The notes under the pieces: model-generated
Database searches by the model: none
What the model was told of the DNA's origin: nothing
What the model saw: the letters and a program-made list of their open reading frames with translations, nothing else
Part shown: positions 16,620 through 26,514 of the stretch, piece after piece
Position numbering within the stretch: position 1 is the stretch's first letter
Layout of the letters: each line of letters begins with the position of its first letter
Position numbers and translations under genes: made by a program
NCBI RefSeq assembly: GCF_017743975.1
Contig: NZ_JAGHRC010000004.1
Location: 468,618-532,617, forward strand
Source of the DNA: Ruegeria sp. R14_0
Lineage (GTDB): Bacteria > Pseudomonadota > Alphaproteobacteria > Rhodobacterales > Rhodobacteraceae
Length of the DNA stretch: 64,000 bases
Reading direction: 5' to 3'

Positions 16620-18368
16620 ATGTTCCAGAAAGCCAATCCCGTGAAATCCGCCTGGGGGTCGCTGCGCAAAGGATTTGTGGCAGTCGCCTTCTTTAGCCTG
16701 TTTCTCAACCTTCTGATGCTGGCCGGACCACTATATATGCTGCAGGTCTATGACCGCGTGCTGACCAGCCAGAATGTCGAGACCCTGATTGCCCTCTCTG
16801 CTTTGCTAGCCGGTGTTTTCGTCGTTATCGCGTGTCTCGACCTGATGCGCATGCGCATCCTGGGCCGTCTGGCCGCTCGATTTGAGCTGAGCGTCGGCAC
16901 ACCCGTTCTGAGTGCCGCCATGCGACGCCGTGTTCATGGCGATACCAAGGCGGGTGACAACCTCGTCGAAGATGTGAATGGCTTTCGCGAGTTTATCTCG
17001 GGCACAACCCTGACCGCATTTTTCGACGCGCCGTGGATACCGATCTATTTGCTGGTGCTTTATGTTCTGCACCCCTATCTGGGCCTGCTTGGTTTGGCCG
17101 GTGCGGTTTTGCTGACAGTCATGGCATTGATCAACAATGCCCGCGCCCGGACGCCGATGCAGTCGGCCTCGCAAGCGCGCGGGCGCTCGGACGCATTGTT
17201 CAATACCAGCGACAAGAATGCTGAACTTGTCCATGCGCTTGGTATGAAATCTGATCTCTTGCGCCGCTGGACCTCGCTGCAAACCGAGGCGCATCAACAC
17301 AAAACTCGCGCAGCAGACCGAGTGGCCAGTTTCTCGGTCATTTCCAAAACCGTCCGCATGGGTTTGCAATCCGCCATTCTGGGTCTTGGCGCTGCCTTGG
17401 CCATAACCGGAGAATCCACGGCTGGCGTGATGATTGCCGCCACCATCGTGCTCGCCCGTGCGCTGGCCCCTATTGACCAATTGATTGGCCAGTGGCGCAG
17501 CTTTCTGGCAGCGCGCGGATCTTACACAAAACTCTCCAAACTGACCGACGAATTCGCAGATACTACGCCAAACCTTCATCTGCCGCGCGCGTTCAAATCC
17601 CTGGACGTCAAGATCGCGCAGGCCGGACCTCCGCGCGCGATCAACGCATCAATCCGTCAGATCGACTTTGGTCTCGTGGCCGGGGACGTGCTGGCCATTA
17701 TCGGCCACAGCGGCTCGGGCAAAAGCACGCTGGGCAAAATGCTTGCTGGCATTTGGCACCCGCAACGGGGCGAAGTATTGCTGGACGGAAGCCCGATGTC
17801 GAAATGGAACGACGAGGACCTTGGAAAGCAGATCGGTTACCTGCCACAGGATGTCGAGCTGTTTGACGGCACAATCCGCGAAAACATCGGTCGGTTCTCG
17901 GTTGCCATCGACGATGCCGAAGTGTTGCGCGCCGCGCGCGAGGCCGGAGTGCATGAAATGATCAGCGCCCTGCCCGATGGGTATGAGACCCGGATTGGGC
18001 GCGGTTTCTTTCTGTCGGGCGGTCAACGCCAAGGGTTGGCTCTGGCCCGGGCGCTATATGGCGATCCGTTTGTGCTGATCCTGGACGAGCCGAATTCTGA
18101 TCTGGATGCTAAGGGTGAACAGGCGCTGCGCGATGCGATTACAGCGGCTCAGGCCCGCGGCGCAATCGCCATCGTCATGACCCACCGTCCGGCAACACTT
18201 CAGGCCGCCAACAAGGTGATGGTCCTGCGCAATGGCGCCCAGACCCAGTTTGGCGACAAAGAGGACGTTCTGCGAGTCAATCGCCGGAACGTTCTGGACA
18301 ATCCGACACAACCCGGGGCGAAAACGCGTCCTGCCTCTGCACCTCAGATCACCGGAGCAGCCCAATGA
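16620..18368 (+). CDS. Type I secretion ABC transporter (permease-ATPase, PrtD-like)
   Basis: This 582-aa inner-membrane exporter powers secretion of the RTX protein. Residues about 25-300 form the six-helix membrane domain (FFSLFLNLLMLAGPLYMLQV at the start). The ATPase domain has Walker A GHSGSGKST near 362, Q-loop GYLPQD, signature LSGGQRQ near 466, Walker B LILDEPNSD near 486 and the switch His in MTHRP. There is no N-terminal C39 peptidase domain, as expected for RTX rather than bacteriocin exporters. GGAAAGGG lies 8 bp before ATG 16620. Its stop overlaps the next start in ATGA. Confidence 0.95.
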   Translation: MFQKANPVKSAWGSLRKGFVAVAFFSLFLNLLMLAGPLYMLQVYDRVLTSQNVETLIALSALLAGVFVVIACLDLMRMRILGRLAARFELSVGTPVLSAAMRRRVHGDTKAGDNLVEDVNGFREFISGTTLTAFFDAPWIPIYLLVLYVLHPYLGLLGLAGAVLLTVMALINNARARTPMQSASQARGRSDALFNTSDKNAELVHALGMKSDLLRRWTSLQTEAHQHKTRAADRVASFSVISKTVRMGLQSAILGLGAALAITGESTAGVMIAATIVLARALAPIDQLIGQWRSFLAARGSYTKLSKLTDEFADTTPNLHLPRAFKSLDVKIAQAGPPRAINASIRQIDFGLVAGDVLAIIGHSGSGKSTLGKMLAGIWHPQRGEVLLDGSPMSKWNDEDLGKQIGYLPQDVELFDGTIRENIGRFSVAIDDAEVLRAAREAGVHEMISALPDGYETRIGRGFFLSGGQRQGLALARALYGDPFVLILDEPNSDLDAKGEQALRDAITAAQARGAIAIVMTHRPATLQAANKVMVLRNGAQTQFGDKEDVLRVNRRNVLDNPTQPGAKTRPASAPQITGAAQ

Positions 18369-19735
18369 CACAGTTGATACAACGCCAGCACAATCAGACC
18401 GCACTTTCCCTGGACGACAAGTTTTTTGTGGACGGCGCCACGAAGCCTCCGGGGATCAAAGGCTATGTCCTGTTCGGACTGTTCGCCCTGACGGCCTTTG
18501 TCGGAGGCAGCATCTACTGGGCCTTTGCGTCGAAACTGGATGGGGCGGTGGTCGCGCCAGCCTCGTTCGTAGTGGAAGGCGATCGCAAGACGGTAGAACA
18601 TCTGGACGGCGGTATCATCGACACGATCCTCGTGACTGATGGGGCATTCGTAAACGCAGGCCAGCCTCTCGTGCAGTTGGACAGCACCGAAATAGACGTT
18701 GAACTGAGTGTTCTGGGCAGCCAGCTGGGCGAGCTGTCCGTGCGCCGGGCGCGTTTGCTGGCGCAAATCAGCGGCAGCCAACAGTTTGATGAACCGACCG
18801 CCTTGGCCGAGTTCAGCGATGGGATGGATCGGCTGCACTGGTTGTCGCCTTATCTGACGCAAAAACAGTTGTTTGACGCAGAAGCCCGCGCCCGACAGAC
18901 CGAAGCCCAGATCAACGCTCAGCGTATCTCGGGCTTGCGCAACCAGATCGCGGGTTTGAATGAACAGCGCCGCGCGGCCCAGAACCAGGTCGACATCACA
19001 CAGGTCGAACTGTCGAACCTACGATCCCTCCTGGACAAAGGCTTGGTGGCCGCCACACGCGTCAGCGCGCGTCAGATTGAGCTGGAGCGTCTGGGCGGCG
19101 TCGACGCGTCCCTGCGCACCCAGATCGCGCAGGCCGAAGATCAGATTCAGGAACTGCAGCTATCCCTGCTCAGCCAACAAAAGCTGCGCGATGAAGTAAT
19201 CGCGGGCGAACTTGCTATCGTGGACGCGCAGCTTGATCTGATCCGCTCGCAATATTCCGGGGCGGCAGAGCGGCTGAAACGAACGCGGGTTCTGGCCCCG
19301 GCCAGCGGTCGTGTCGTAAACCTTGCCATATCGACAACGGGTGGTGTCATTCGCCCAGGCGAAGCGATCATGGATATCGTCCCCGCAAATCAGGCTCTGA
19401 TCGTCGAGGCGCGGATCAAAACCGGCGATATCGATAAGCTGCAGATCGGGCAATCCACGCGTATTCGGCTGTCAGCCTTCGCTCAGGCCGACGTGCCCGA
19501 GGCAAGTGGGCAGATATTCGACATCTCGGCCGACGCATTGGAGGACGAGCGCACCGGCGAAGCATACTACAAAGCGCGAGTAAAGCTGGATACCGATCAA
19601 CCCGTCGAAGTCGCCGCTTTGGAATTGGTTCCCGGTATGCCTGCAGATCTGTTCGTGAATACCGGTGAACGCGCCGTGATCAGCTATCTGTCGCAACCAA
19701 TCAGCGACCGGCTGGCAAAAACCTTTATCGAGTAA
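18365..19735 (+). CDS. HlyD-family membrane fusion protein of type I secretion
   Basis: This 456-aa periplasmic adaptor links the ABC exporter to an outer-membrane TolC-like channel. A short cytoplasmic N-terminus is followed by one membrane helix (about residues 33-55, VLFGLFALTAFVGGSIYWAF), a lipoyl half-motif (VEHLDGGIIDTILVTDGAFV), a long coiled-coil (residues about 110-290), the second lipoyl half (RVLAPASGRVVNL) and a beta-barrel ending ELVPGMPADLFVNTGERAVI. The order is typical of PrtE/HlyD proteins. The ATGA overlap with the ABC gene shows translational coupling. No TolC gene is in the window, so a channel encoded elsewhere must be used. Confidence 0.95.
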   Translation: MTQLIQRQHNQTALSLDDKFFVDGATKPPGIKGYVLFGLFALTAFVGGSIYWAFASKLDGAVVAPASFVVEGDRKTVEHLDGGIIDTILVTDGAFVNAGQPLVQLDSTEIDVELSVLGSQLGELSVRRARLLAQISGSQQFDEPTALAEFSDGMDRLHWLSPYLTQKQLFDAEARARQTEAQINAQRISGLRNQIAGLNEQRRAAQNQVDITQVELSNLRSLLDKGLVAATRVSARQIELERLGGVDASLRTQIAQAEDQIQELQLSLLSQQKLRDEVIAGELAIVDAQLDLIRSQYSGAAERLKRTRVLAPASGRVVNLAISTTGGVIRPGEAIMDIVPANQALIVEARIKTGDIDKLQIGQSTRIRLSAFAQADVPEASGQIFDISADALEDERTGEAYYKARVKLDTDQPVEVAALELVPGMPADLFVNTGERAVISYLSQPISDRLAKTFIE

Positions 19736-19744
19736 ACTGTTGAT

Positions 19745-19776
19745 CCCGCACCCGGTATGCCGGGTGCGGGTTGTTT
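19745..19776 (+). terminator. Terminator of the secretion operon
   Basis: A perfect 11-bp stem (CCCGCACCCGG / CCGGGTGCGGG) with loop TATG and a TTGTTT tail lies 9 bp after the HlyD stop. It separates the operon from the convergent TetR gene. Confidence 0.9.
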
Positions 19777-19801
19777 CGGGCACTACGTCAAGGCGATTGG
19801 C

Positions 19802-20419
19802 TCAGACGCCGTAACGAGCCATGAACATTTCAACGGCTTGCAGAGCGATTTCGTCGACCTCGGCCTTCGAAAAGCTCTTTTGAACTCCGATGGCTGCACG
19901 TGTCCAGATCCGAACCTTGCACAACTCACTGAATTGCTCGGCCGCCAATTGAAGGTCGTCGATGGCAAGCTCGCCTTTGGTGACCGCTTTTTCCAGATAC
20001 TCGACCATTTTCCGCTGACCGTTCTGGGGCCCGGCCTCAAAAAATGTCTGGCCCAGCTCAGGGAACCTGTCGCGTTCGGCAATGCAGATGCGGAACATCT
20101 GCTGTGAAAAATCCGAGACAAGAAAGGCCGTCAGTTCCTTGGCAGCAATTGTCAGAACTTCGCGGGCCGGCTTGCTGTCGTCCACCATGGCCACGACGTT
20201 TTCAGCCATCCGCTTACATTCGACCTGCGCAACTTCCATGAATAACAGGCGCTTGTCCGGAAAATAGCTGTAGAGCGTTGCCTTTGACACCCCGGCGGTT
20301 CGCGCGATGTCGTCTACGCTTGCACCTTCAAAACCATCCGCCATGAAAACCTCTCGGGCTCCGCGCAGGACCTGGTCAAATTTTCGGCCTGTACGCAGGA
20401 TGACGGCGGCTTCGGTCAT
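19802..20419 (-). CDS. TetR-family transcriptional regulator
   Basis: This 205-aa repressor-type protein has the TetR N-terminal helix-turn-helix (AREVFMADGFEGASVDDIAR, then TAGVSKATLYSYFPDKRLLF, residues about 20-65) and a helical ligand domain. The C-terminal part resembles the AcrR-like group with a TetR_C-type domain (MFRICIAERDRFPELGQTFFEAG). It starts at ATG 20419 with GGAGA upstream. An imperfect palindrome AACCGTTCAGTT at 20456-20467, between it and the divergent carrier gene, could be its operator. It may control that carrier or itself; the ligand is unknown. Confidence 0.88.
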   Translation of the reverse strand: MTEAAVILRTGRKFDQVLRGAREVFMADGFEGASVDDIARTAGVSKATLYSYFPDKRLLFMEVAQVECKRMAENVVAMVDDSKPAREVLTIAAKELTAFLVSDFSQQMFRICIAERDRFPELGQTFFEAGPQNGQRKMVEYLEKAVTKGELAIDDLQLAAEQFSELCKVRIWTRAAIGVQKSFSKAEVDEIALQAVEMFMARYGV

Positions 20420-20600
20420 GGGCTCTCCTTAGATCATATGGGTGTCGAATGTATAAACCGTTCAGTTCAGATACAACGATTCGCACAGTTTCAGGGTCAG
20501 AGGCAAATGATTAGGCCACGCGAAAGGGTTTAAGGCCGCAATGTAATCCCCTGGGCGGACAATGCTTGCAGCTTGCAAAATCCGTGATACGAAGTTCCCC

Positions 20601-21530
20601 ATGGTCGATATCTTCCTGCGCACGCTGCCCTTTTTCGCGATCATCGGCCTGGGGTATTGGGCCGGTCGCAGCCGGTTCTTCTCGGAAGAGGCGACGGCCT
20701 ATCTGACGAAATTCGTTTTCTATTTCGCCCTGTCGGCCATGCTGTTTCGCTTTGCCGCCACCCTGCCCTTTGCCGAGATTTTCAATGCACGGCTTGTTCT
20801 GGGGTACCTGATCGGCACTGCCGCCGTTTACAGCCTGGCCACGCTGGTTGCATGGATACGGCGGCTTGATATCCCAACCGCCGCGGTCGAGGCGCAATGC
20901 GCGGCGATCGGAAATGTCGGGTTTTTGGGGCTGCCAATGCTGGCGCTGTTGTTTACCGAAGCCGCTATCGGGCCGGTCATGCTGGTTCTGACCGTTGATC
21001 TGGTCGTGTTCTCGTCATTGATCGTCATTCTGATCAACGGCGGGCGTGATGGGCGACTGACCCCGGCAACCTTTCGCCTGATCGGGATCGGGTTGCTCAA
21101 GAACCCGATGATCGTTTCGATTTCAGCGGGTCTGCTCTGGTCCGCCTTTCAAATCCCCGTACCCGCACCACTGAACGACTTCCTGACCATTCTGGGCGGC
21201 GCGGCCACGCCCGGTGCCCTGTTCGCTATCGGAGCGTCGTTGGCCAGCAAATCCGCCGAGCGCGTACACATCGCGGGTTGGCTCAGTTTCTGCAAACTGG
21301 TCATTCACCCCGCCTGCGTCGCAATCGTCCTTCTGTGGATTCTACCCGTCGCGGCCTTTCCCGCATCCGTGGCCATCGCCGCCGCAGCGCTGCCAGTGGC
21401 GGGCAATGTCTATATGCTGGCCGCGCATTACGGTGTCGCACCTCACAGAGCATCCGCCGCGATCCTGCTGTCCACGGCAGTCAGTATTCTGACGGTGCCT
21501 TTGGTGATCGCCTGGGTCGGAACCCCCTGA
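20601..21530 (+). CDS. AEC-family (auxin efflux carrier-type) transporter
   Basis: This 309-aa inner-membrane protein has about ten hydrophobic segments in the two-times-five arrangement of the AEC family, which exports small organic acids or amino-acid-like compounds. Family marks include LRTLPFFAIIGLGYWAGR at the start, IGNVGFLGLPMLALLF in the middle, and LSFCKLVIHPACV with ALPVAGNVYMLAAHYGVAP at the end. I chose ATG 20601; the upstream frame to 20562 is not hydrophobic and lacks a ribosome site. It is divergent from the TetR gene, which may regulate it. The substrate cannot be told; malonate, malate and auxin are known for relatives. Confidence 0.88.
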   Translation: MVDIFLRTLPFFAIIGLGYWAGRSRFFSEEATAYLTKFVFYFALSAMLFRFAATLPFAEIFNARLVLGYLIGTAAVYSLATLVAWIRRLDIPTAAVEAQCAAIGNVGFLGLPMLALLFTEAAIGPVMLVLTVDLVVFSSLIVILINGGRDGRLTPATFRLIGIGLLKNPMIVSISAGLLWSAFQIPVPAPLNDFLTILGGAATPGALFAIGASLASKSAERVHIAGWLSFCKLVIHPACVAIVLLWILPVAAFPASVAIAAAALPVAGNVYMLAAHYGVAPHRASAAILLSTAVSILTVPLVIAWVGTP

Positions 21531-21630
21531 CGCTGCACTTGTAAAAATGGCGTGCGGCAGGCACTCAGGCTTTACGTATCGTCCTTGTGGCTATAGCCAT
21601 GGCGCAACCCTAACGTAAGGACAAAACCAG

Positions 21631-22464
21631 ATGGAAACCCTTTCGGAAAATGCATGTTTCGGAGGCGTCCAAGGCGTCTACCGCCACGCGTCGGCTGCAT
21701 GCCAGTGCGACATGACCTTTGGTCTGTTCCTGCCAGCCGAAGCCAAGGACGGCCCGGTCCCGGTCCTGTGGTATCTGTCGGGCCTGACCTGCACCCATGA
21801 AAACGCGATGACAAAGGCGGGCGCGCAGGCCTGGGCAGCCGAGCAAGGCATCGCCGTCGTGTTCCCGGATACCTCTCCACGCGGCGAAGGTGTTGCCGAC
21901 CACGAAGACTATGACCTGGGTCAGGGTGCCGGATTCTACGTGAACGCGACTCAGACACCCTGGGCCCCACATTTCAATATGTGGGACTATGTGGCCGAAG
22001 AGCTTCCTGCCTTTCTGCTCGAAAACTTCCCAATCGACGGCGATCGTCAAGCCATCACGGGTCACTCGATGGGCGGCCACGGTGCGTTGACGCTGGCCAT
22101 GAACCTGCCGAGTCGCTTCCGCTCGGTGTCAGCCTTTGCGCCGATCTCGAACCCGACGGGCGCAGATTGGGGCCGCAAGCAACTGAGCGCTTATCTGGGC
22201 GATGATCAGTCCGCTTGGGCCAAACATGACGCATCGCTGATGATGAAGGAAACCGGTTTTGACGGTCCTGTTCTGATTGACACGGGTGCCAACGACCAAT
22301 TCATCCACCTGCTACGCCCCGAAACATTGGCGCAGGCGATTGCTGAACGTCGCCAGCAGGCAATCTTCCGTCTGCAGCCCGGCTATGATCATTCATATTT
22401 CTTTGTGTCGACCTTCATGGAAGACCACATCACATTCCACGCCGAGGCGCTGTACGGAGACTGA
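21631..22464 (+). CDS. fghA: S-formylglutathione hydrolase
   Basis: This 277-aa esterase hydrolyses S-formylglutathione to formate and glutathione, the second step of glutathione-dependent formaldehyde oxidation. The esterase D features are complete: VLWYLSGLTCTHENAMTKAG with the oxyanion region, DTSPRGEG, FNMWDYVAEELP, nucleophile Ser in GHSMGGHGA, Asp in DTGANDQF and His in PGYDHSYFF. Length matches the family (about 280). TAAGGA lies 11 bp before the ATG. The partner formaldehyde dehydrogenase is not in the window. Only 3 bp separate it from sthA, so the two are probably co-transcribed. Confidence 0.96.
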   Translation: METLSENACFGGVQGVYRHASAACQCDMTFGLFLPAEAKDGPVPVLWYLSGLTCTHENAMTKAGAQAWAAEQGIAVVFPDTSPRGEGVADHEDYDLGQGAGFYVNATQTPWAPHFNMWDYVAEELPAFLLENFPIDGDRQAITGHSMGGHGALTLAMNLPSRFRSVSAFAPISNPTGADWGRKQLSAYLGDDQSAWAKHDASLMMKETGFDGPVLIDTGANDQFIHLLRPETLAQAIAERRQQAIFRLQPGYDHSYFFVSTFMEDHITFHAEALYGD

Positions 22465-22467
22465 GGC

Positions 22468-23925
22468 ATGAGCGACTACGATTACGACCTGATTATCATC
22501 GGGTCTGGCCCTTCGGGGCGATCTGCGGCGATTCAGGCGGGCAAACTGAAACGGCGCGTTCTGGTGATCGACCGCAAGGATCGGTTTGGGGGCGTCTCAG
22601 TGCATACTGGCACGATCCCATCCAAAACCTTGCGGGAAACGGTTCTGAACCTGTCCGGCTGGCGCGAGCGCAGCTTTTATGGACGCTCCTACCGGGTGAA
22701 AGATCAAATCCGTGCCGAAGACCTCAAGGCGCGCTTGCATATGACGCTGGACCACGAAGTTGACGTGTTGGAACACCAGTTCAACCGCAACCATGTGGAA
22801 ACCATGAACGGTTTGGCGAGATTCGTTGGCCCGCATGAGGTCGAGGTCGCAACGGATGCGGGCGAAACCACCCGCCTGACGGCCGCAAAGTTCCTTATTG
22901 CAACTGGAACCAAGACCTATCGTCCCGACTACGTGCCTTTTAATGGCAAAACAGTTGTCGATGGCGACGACTTTCTTGAGATGGCCGAGATCCCTCGCTC
23001 GCTGGTTGTGATCGGTGCCGGGGTGATTGGCGTCGAATATGCCACCATGTTCTCGGCGCTGGATGTGCGGGTAACGCTGATCGAACCACGCGAAACATTC
23101 CTTGATTTCATCGACAGTCGTTTGATCCACGATTTCACGCATCAAATCCGCGAAAACGGCGTCGATCTGCGCCTCGGCTCTGCAGTCGAAAAGATCGAAG
23201 ATGCCGGCGATCATGTCGAGGTCACGCTGGAAAACGGTCGTCACGTACGCGCCGAGATGTTGCTGTTCGCTGCGGGGCGTATGGGCGCGACCTCGGCACT
23301 GAACCTGGATGCCGTCGGGCTCGAGACTGATCACCGTAACCGGATCAAGGTGGATCGAAAGACCTACCAGACCTCTGTCCCTCATATCTACGCTACTGGC
23401 GATGTAATCGGGCATCCTTCGTTGGCCTCGACCTCGCTGCAACAGGGCCGCGTCGCGGCCTGTCATGCGTTGGACACCCCTACCCTGCCTGAAAGCCCAT
23501 GGTACCCGTATGGTATCTATTCAGTGCCCGAAATCTCGACCTGCGGCATGTCCGAGGAAGAACTGCAGGAACGCGGCATCCCTTATGAGGTCGGCGTGGC
23601 GCGATTCCGCGAAACCTCGCGTGGGCATATCATGGGTCTGGAACATGGCATGCTGAAGATGCTGTTTTCGCTAAAAACCCGTCGGGTACTGGGCGTGCAG
23701 ATCGTAGGCGAAGGCGCAACCGAACTGATCCACATTGCGCAAGCGGTGCTGAACCTGAAGGGTACAGTGGACTACTTCGTGCAGAACACGTTCAACTATC
23801 CGACGCTGGCCGAGGCCTATAAAATCGCCGGTCTGGACGCGTTTAACCGGATGCCAATCCCCGATGAGTTCAAGGTTCGCAAGAAACCCGCTGAACCCGC
23901 AAAGAAAGAGGCTAAAAAAGCGTGA
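22468..23925 (+). CDS. sthA: Soluble NAD(P)+ transhydrogenase
   Basis: This 485-aa FAD flavoprotein transfers hydride between NADPH and NAD+ in the cytoplasm. It has the FAD dinucleotide motif [13 protein letters not shown] at residues 8-20, the NAD(P) motif [13 protein letters not shown] near 180, IYATGDVIG near 308 and the C-terminal dimerisation domain ([19 protein letters not shown]). The redox disulfide CxxxxC of lipoamide dehydrogenases is replaced by [15 protein letters not shown], which is what marks SthA. A charged, lysine-rich tail (PAKKEAKK) follows. Its last bases overlap the GTG of the next gene. Confidence 0.95.
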   Translation: MSDYDYDLIIIGSGPSGRSAAIQAGKLKRRVLVIDRKDRFGGVSVHTGTIPSKTLRETVLNLSGWRERSFYGRSYRVKDQIRAEDLKARLHMTLDHEVDVLEHQFNRNHVETMNGLARFVGPHEVEVATDAGETTRLTAAKFLIATGTKTYRPDYVPFNGKTVVDGDDFLEMAEIPRSLVVIGAGVIGVEYATMFSALDVRVTLIEPRETFLDFIDSRLIHDFTHQIRENGVDLRLGSAVEKIEDAGDHVEVTLENGRHVRAEMLLFAAGRMGATSALNLDAVGLETDHRNRIKVDRKTYQTSVPHIYATGDVIGHPSLASTSLQQGRVAACHALDTPTLPESPWYPYGIYSVPEISTCGMSEEELQERGIPYEVGVARFRETSRGHIMGLEHGMLKMLFSLKTRRVLGVQIVGEGATELIHIAQAVLNLKGTVDYFVQNTFNYPTLAEAYKIAGLDAFNRMPIPDEFKVRKKPAEPAKKEAKKA

Positions 23926-24377
23926 CAACCCTGTATGTCGACGGCGATGCCTGCCCGGTCAAGGCCGAGGCCGAACGTGTCGCCACGCGGCACAAGGTAC
24001 CTATGGCTCTGGTCTCGAACGGCGGGCTTCGCCCCTCGGCCAACCCCTTGGTGCAGGTGGTCATCGTTGCAGAAGGCGCGGATGAGGCGGACAAGTGGAT
24101 TGCCGAACGTTGTGGCGCCGGAGACGTGGTGGTGACCTCTGACATCCCATTGGCCGCCAAGTGTGTCGAGGCCGGGGCGCGGGTTCTACGACCTAATGGT
24201 GAGACGTTCACGGCGGCAAACATAGGCCAGCAACTGGCCCTGCGCGACCTGATGGCCGACCTGCGCGCAGCCAATCCGTTGGGCGCAGGCGGCGGGGGCA
24301 AACCCTTTGGCAAAACGGATCGGTCTCGGTTTCTGGACGCGCTGGAGCGTGAATTGCGGGCGGCACAAAGGGGCTGA
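23922..24377 (+). CDS. YaiI/YqxD-family (UPF0178) protein
   Basis: This 151-aa conserved protein belongs to the UPF0178 (DUF188) group, a PIN-like fold of unknown activity. Diagnostic stretches are [57 protein letters not shown] and [16 protein letters not shown], with the acidic residues (VDGDACP, TSDIPLA) that would bind metal. It begins with GTG, whose bases overlap the sthA stop (GTGA), so translation is coupled. A weak GC hairpin near 24430 may end the unit. The function is not known and is not inferred here. Confidence 0.92.
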   Translation: MTTLYVDGDACPVKAEAERVATRHKVPMALVSNGGLRPSANPLVQVVIVAEGADEADKWIAERCGAGDVVVTSDIPLAAKCVEAGARVLRPNGETFTAANIGQQLALRDLMADLRAANPLGAGGGGKPFGKTDRSRFLDALERELRAAQRG

Positions 24378-24519
24378 CCCTCCCGCCTGCTGAAGACGCA
24401 TCAAAGATGCGCCTGTGGCAGTTGGGCCAGGCAGCGCTGCGCGCTGCGGCTGCACCTTGAAAAAAACCGTCGCGCTTGGTTCAGTCGCGACAACCAAGGA
24501 TTGAGAGTGTGGGGGTAGT

Positions 24520-25140
24520 ATGCCGATAAAGGCCGTGATCTTTGACATCGGGAACGTTCTGATTGAATGGCAACCTGAGCGCTATTATGACCAGATCATT
24601 GGCGAAAACCGCCGTCGCGCGATGTTTTCTGAGGTCGACCTGCACGGGATGAACGACCTGGTCGACCAGGGCCATCATTTCACCGACACGATCTATGACT
24701 GGGCCGAGAAATACCCCGATTGGCGAGACGAAATTCGTATGTGGCACGACAAGTGGATTGAGCTGGCCGCGCCTGAAATTCCGCACTCAGTCCGTCTGCA
24801 ACGGGCCTTGCGAAGCAAGGGCGTGCCGGTATTCGCGCTGACCAATTTCGGTGTGCAGAACTTCGACTATGCGACCACGGTGTATCCGTTCCTGAACGAG
24901 TTCGATAAACAGTATGTCTCGGGCCGGATGCGAACTGTCAAACCGCATGTTCCAATCTATGAAATGGTTGAAGCGGATTGTGGCCTGCCGCCCGAGGCGC
25001 TGTTGTTCACCGATGACCGGATCGACAATATCGATACGGCGCGCGCGCGCGGGTGGCAAACGCATCACTTTACCGGACCACAAGGTTGGGCAGACCGGCT
25101 GGTGAAGGAAGGCCTGCTGACAAAGGATGAGGCGCTTTAG
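24520..25140 (+). CDS. HAD-superfamily hydrolase
   Basis: This 206-aa protein is a HAD-IA type hydrolase, close to the YihX/haloacid-dehalogenase branch. Motif I is FDIGNVLIEW, with the nucleophile Asp and, at the acid/base place, Gly rather than Asp. Motif II lies in VFALTNFGVQNF, motif III Lys in RTVKPHVPIYE and motif IV in LLFTDDRIDNIDTARARG. The replacement of the second Asp in motif I by Gly is shared by many dehalogenase-like and some phosphatase members, so the reaction (sugar phosphatase or dehalogenase) is open. It converges on the MFS gene with one base between stops. Confidence 0.88.
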   Translation: MPIKAVIFDIGNVLIEWQPERYYDQIIGENRRRAMFSEVDLHGMNDLVDQGHHFTDTIYDWAEKYPDWRDEIRMWHDKWIELAAPEIPHSVRLQRALRSKGVPVFALTNFGVQNFDYATTVYPFLNEFDKQYVSGRMRTVKPHVPIYEMVEADCGLPPEALLFTDDRIDNIDTARARGWQTHHFTGPQGWADRLVKEGLLTKDEAL

Positions 25141-25141
25141 C

Positions 25142-26380
25142 TCAGGCGGCGACTGGTGCGGGACGGTTTTCGCGGATGGGCAGATGGACTATGGCGCTGA
25201 ACGCTCCGATCGCAACGCCGATCCACCAAACCATAGTGTAATCGCCGTATTGGTCGTACATCCGCCCGCCCAGCCAGACGCCCAGGAAGCTGCCGACCTG
25301 ATGACTGAAGAAGATGATCCCGTAGAGCGTGCCCATGTAGCGCAACCCGTAAAGATGTGCGACCAGCCCCGAGGTCAATGGAACTGTGGCAAGCCAGAGG
25401 GAACCCATGACCAGCGAGAACACAACGACAGAGATCGGGGTGATCGGAAAAATGATAAAGGCCGCGGCAGCAATCGTGCGAGCGGTATAGACGCCAGCAA
25501 GCAGGTATTTTTTGGGGAAGTGGTTCCCGGCCCAACCTGCCAGCAAGGTGCCCACGATATTCGCCAGCCCGATCAGTGAAATGGCCACGGCCCCGAGCGC
25601 TGACGTGCTGGTGATCCCGATGGAATGTAGAACGCCGCCCGGTTGGATGGGGCCACACATTTCAGTCACGAAGGCCGGGAAATGGGCCGTGATGAAACCC
25701 AACTGGTAGCCACAACTAAAAAAGCCCAGGAAAATCAGCGTATATGATGGATCGCGGAACGCCTTGCCCAGGATCTGCCCCATGCTTTCTTCAAGCTCGG
25801 CCTTGGTTGCCGCTTGCGGCGCACGCATGAAGGGCAGCGTCAGCACCAGCGCCAGGATCGCGATGGCGAAGACGATGAAAACCTGTTGCCAGGGCATGAA
25901 ACTCAGCAACCACTCCGCGGTCGGGGCACCCAGGACCTGTCCAAAACTGCCAGCAGCTGTGACAATTGCCAGAGACATCGAACGGTTTTCGTTCGATGAC
26001 GCGCGCCCGACGACCGCAAGCACGACGCCGAAACCGGTTCCTGCGATACCAAACCCGACCAGCCAGGCGTACATCTGATGCTCAAACGGCGTGACGGACC
26101 AGGCCGACAAAACCATGCCAGCCGCATAGGTCAACGCTCCGATCACAATCGCGCGCCTGTCACCGATCTTTTCAGCAATCGCACCAAAGATCGGCTGGCC
26201 GATACCCCAAGCCAGGTTCTGAATCGCAATCGCCATTGAGAATTCGGTGCGTAGCCAGCCGAACTCGTCTGCGATGGGAATCTGGAACACGCCAAATGAC
26301 GCGCGCACAGCAAAGCTGACCGTGATGATGATGCACCCAACGATCAGGATGGGGTTAAACAAGCGCGCGTATTGGGGCAT
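25142..26380 (-). CDS. MFS transporter
   Basis: This 412-aa inner-membrane carrier has twelve predicted hydrophobic segments and the MFS loop motif in FGAIAEKIGDRRAIVIG between helices 2 and 3. The N-terminal half (SFAVRASFGVFQIPIADEFGW and the WLRTEFSMAIAIQNLAWGI segment) resembles the oxalate/formate antiporter-like and monocarboxylate-type families. The start ATG 26380 has GAGGAT 3-8 bp upstream; a longer frame to 26497 is not conserved. It is divergent from zapE. Substrate unknown; an organic acid is the best guess from the family. Confidence 0.88.
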   Translation of the reverse strand: MPQYARLFNPILIVGCIIITVSFAVRASFGVFQIPIADEFGWLRTEFSMAIAIQNLAWGIGQPIFGAIAEKIGDRRAIVIGALTYAAGMVLSAWSVTPFEHQMYAWLVGFGIAGTGFGVVLAVVGRASSNENRSMSLAIVTAAGSFGQVLGAPTAEWLLSFMPWQQVFIVFAIAILALVLTLPFMRAPQAATKAELEESMGQILGKAFRDPSYTLIFLGFFSCGYQLGFITAHFPAFVTEMCGPIQPGGVLHSIGITSTSALGAVAISLIGLANIVGTLLAGWAGNHFPKKYLLAGVYTARTIAAAAFIIFPITPISVVVFSLVMGSLWLATVPLTSGLVAHLYGLRYMGTLYGIIFFSHQVGSFLGVWLGGRMYDQYGDYTMVWWIGVAIGAFSAIVHLPIRENRPAPVAA

Positions 26381-26514
26381 TAGATCCTCGGCATGTCGGG
26401 CAGCCCAAATTACTCGCTGTGAGGCAGTCGTCAATTCAGGAGTTTTGCGGTCACGGATAAGCAAATTTGATGTGACCGATGAATGGCCGCTTTTCAACGG
26501 GCAAGCCGGACGGT